Origin: DATCVA01 sp036567205
Lineage (GTDB): Bacteria; Pseudomonadota; Gammaproteobacteria; Burkholderiales; Burkholderiaceae_B
Direction: 5' to 3'
DNA: 5,327 nt
NCBI GenBank assembly: GCA_036567205.1
Contig: DATCVA010000222.1
Location: forward strand, 1-5,327
Below, piece after piece: positions 4,902 through 5,327 of the stretch; position 1 is the stretch's first letter; each line of letters begins with the position of its first letter. The notes under the pieces are model-generated. The model searched no databases and was not told the DNA's origin. It saw only the letters and a list, made by a program, of their open reading frames with translations. Both the position numbers and the translations under genes were made by a program.

Positions 4902-5327
4902 ATGGAAAAAACGTTTGATGTAGTGGTGGCGGGCTGCGGAGTAGCCGGTTTATCGGCGGCAGTCTCGGCCGCCGAGCGAGGCCTTAAAACCGCTGTGCTT
5001 GAACGCGCCTCCAAAGAGGAGCGCGGGGGCCAAAGCCGTTATACCGAAGCCTATCTGCGCATGAAAGCGATTGATGAGGTTTCAGATGATTTTGAAATGC
5101 ACCTGGCTGAAAACGTGGGACCCTATGTGGATCCCGACATGGCTGCCGAAATGGGGCAAGACCGGGCGTCGTGGTCGCATGTAACGCGTTCTCTGGCCAT
5201 TCCGGATCCCGAAGTAATCGGCAATTTTGCCGAGCAGGTGCCGGACACGATACGTTGGTTGCAGGGCCTTGGGGTGAAGTTCGATTTTCTGCCGACGGCG
5301 TTTTTGACAAAAACGCAACCCAGGCTG
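4902..5327 (+). CDS. FAD-dependent dehydrogenase/reductase of the fumarate reductase/tricarballylate dehydrogenase type, 3' part missing
   Basis: The frame is open from the ATG at 4902 to the window edge, giving 142 residues of a protein family usually about 450-550 long. AGGGTGGAG just upstream (4891-4899) supplies the ribosome site. Residues 5-35 form the FAD ADP-binding Rossmann unit: FDVVVAGCGVAGLSAA, with GxGxxG at 11-16 and the ribose-binding acid Glu34 in AVLER. Next comes RGGQSRYTEAYLRM (41-54), which resembles the flavin-contact segment after the Rossmann unit in TcuA-like tricarballylate dehydrogenases and other FAD_binding_2 (FrdA/SdhA) proteins. Charge-rich helical sequence follows, with IRWLQGLGVKFDFLP near the end. 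There is no signal peptide, so a cytoplasmic oxidoreductase acting on a di- or tricarboxylate or related acid is likely. Divergent from the LysR regulator, which probably controls it. TcuA-like is my best guess; a 3-ketosteroid dehydrogenase-like or other fumarate reductase-type role is not excluded, since the substrate-binding part lies outside. Confidence 0.88.
   Translation, partial: MEKTFDVVVAGCGVAGLSAAVSAAERGLKTAVLERASKEERGGQSRYTEAYLRMKAIDEVSDDFEMHLAENVGPYVDPDMAAEMGQDRASWSHVTRSLAIPDPEVIGNFAEQVPDTIRWLQGLGVKFDFLPTAFLTKTQPRL

Noticed and set aside
4984..5318. Leftward open frames opposite the flavoprotein gene
   Set aside because: The plus strand encodes a clear FAD Rossmann motif with a ribosome site; the antisense frames have Arg/Pro-rich shadow composition.

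Overview
The window looks like an accessory catabolic locus of a betaproteobacterium, most likely Burkholderiales and perhaps Alcaligenaceae (Bordetella/Achromobacter/Advenella-like). This rests on three genes for Bug-type (TctC-like) periplasmic solute-binding proteins within about 3 kb, a family greatly expanded in that group, and on moderately GC-rich coding sequence with AT-richer intergenic gaps. No species call is possible by eye.

Layout. Two tandem Bug genes read leftward (1-550, cut by the left edge, and 598-1662). A gap of about 350 bp (1663-2011) separates them from a divergent rightward pair: a third Bug gene (2012-3007) and, 53 bp later, a member of the Asp/Glu/hydantoin racemase superfamily (3061-3870). 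A LysR-type regulator (3818-4771) reads leftward, and its 3' end overlaps the racemase-like gene by 53 bp. A 130-bp divergent gap rich in inverted repeats separates the regulator from a rightward FAD-dependent dehydrogenase/reductase of the fumarate reductase/tricarballylate dehydrogenase type, cut by the right edge (4902-5327).

How the genes may work together. Bug proteins capture small, usually carboxylated, solutes in the periplasm for tripartite tricarboxylate transporters (TTT). No membrane components (TctA/TctB type) are encoded here, so these binding proteins must use a transporter encoded elsewhere or do another job. The racemase-superfamily enzyme and the flavoprotein would be the cytoplasmic enzymes acting on the imported acid. 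The LysR regulator, divergent from the flavoprotein gene, is the obvious local controller. The substrate cannot be named from sequence alone.

What stands out: the racemase-like protein appears to lack both catalytic cysteines of its superfamily; the regulator gene overlaps its convergent neighbour and contains a strong 36-nt inverted repeat; and the regulator/flavoprotein gap carries three inverted repeats packed into 66 bp. I see no RNA genes, CRISPR, insertion sequences, integrase genes or attachment sites. The locus resembles a known general type (carboxylate uptake and catabolism) rather than a clearly new kind of system.
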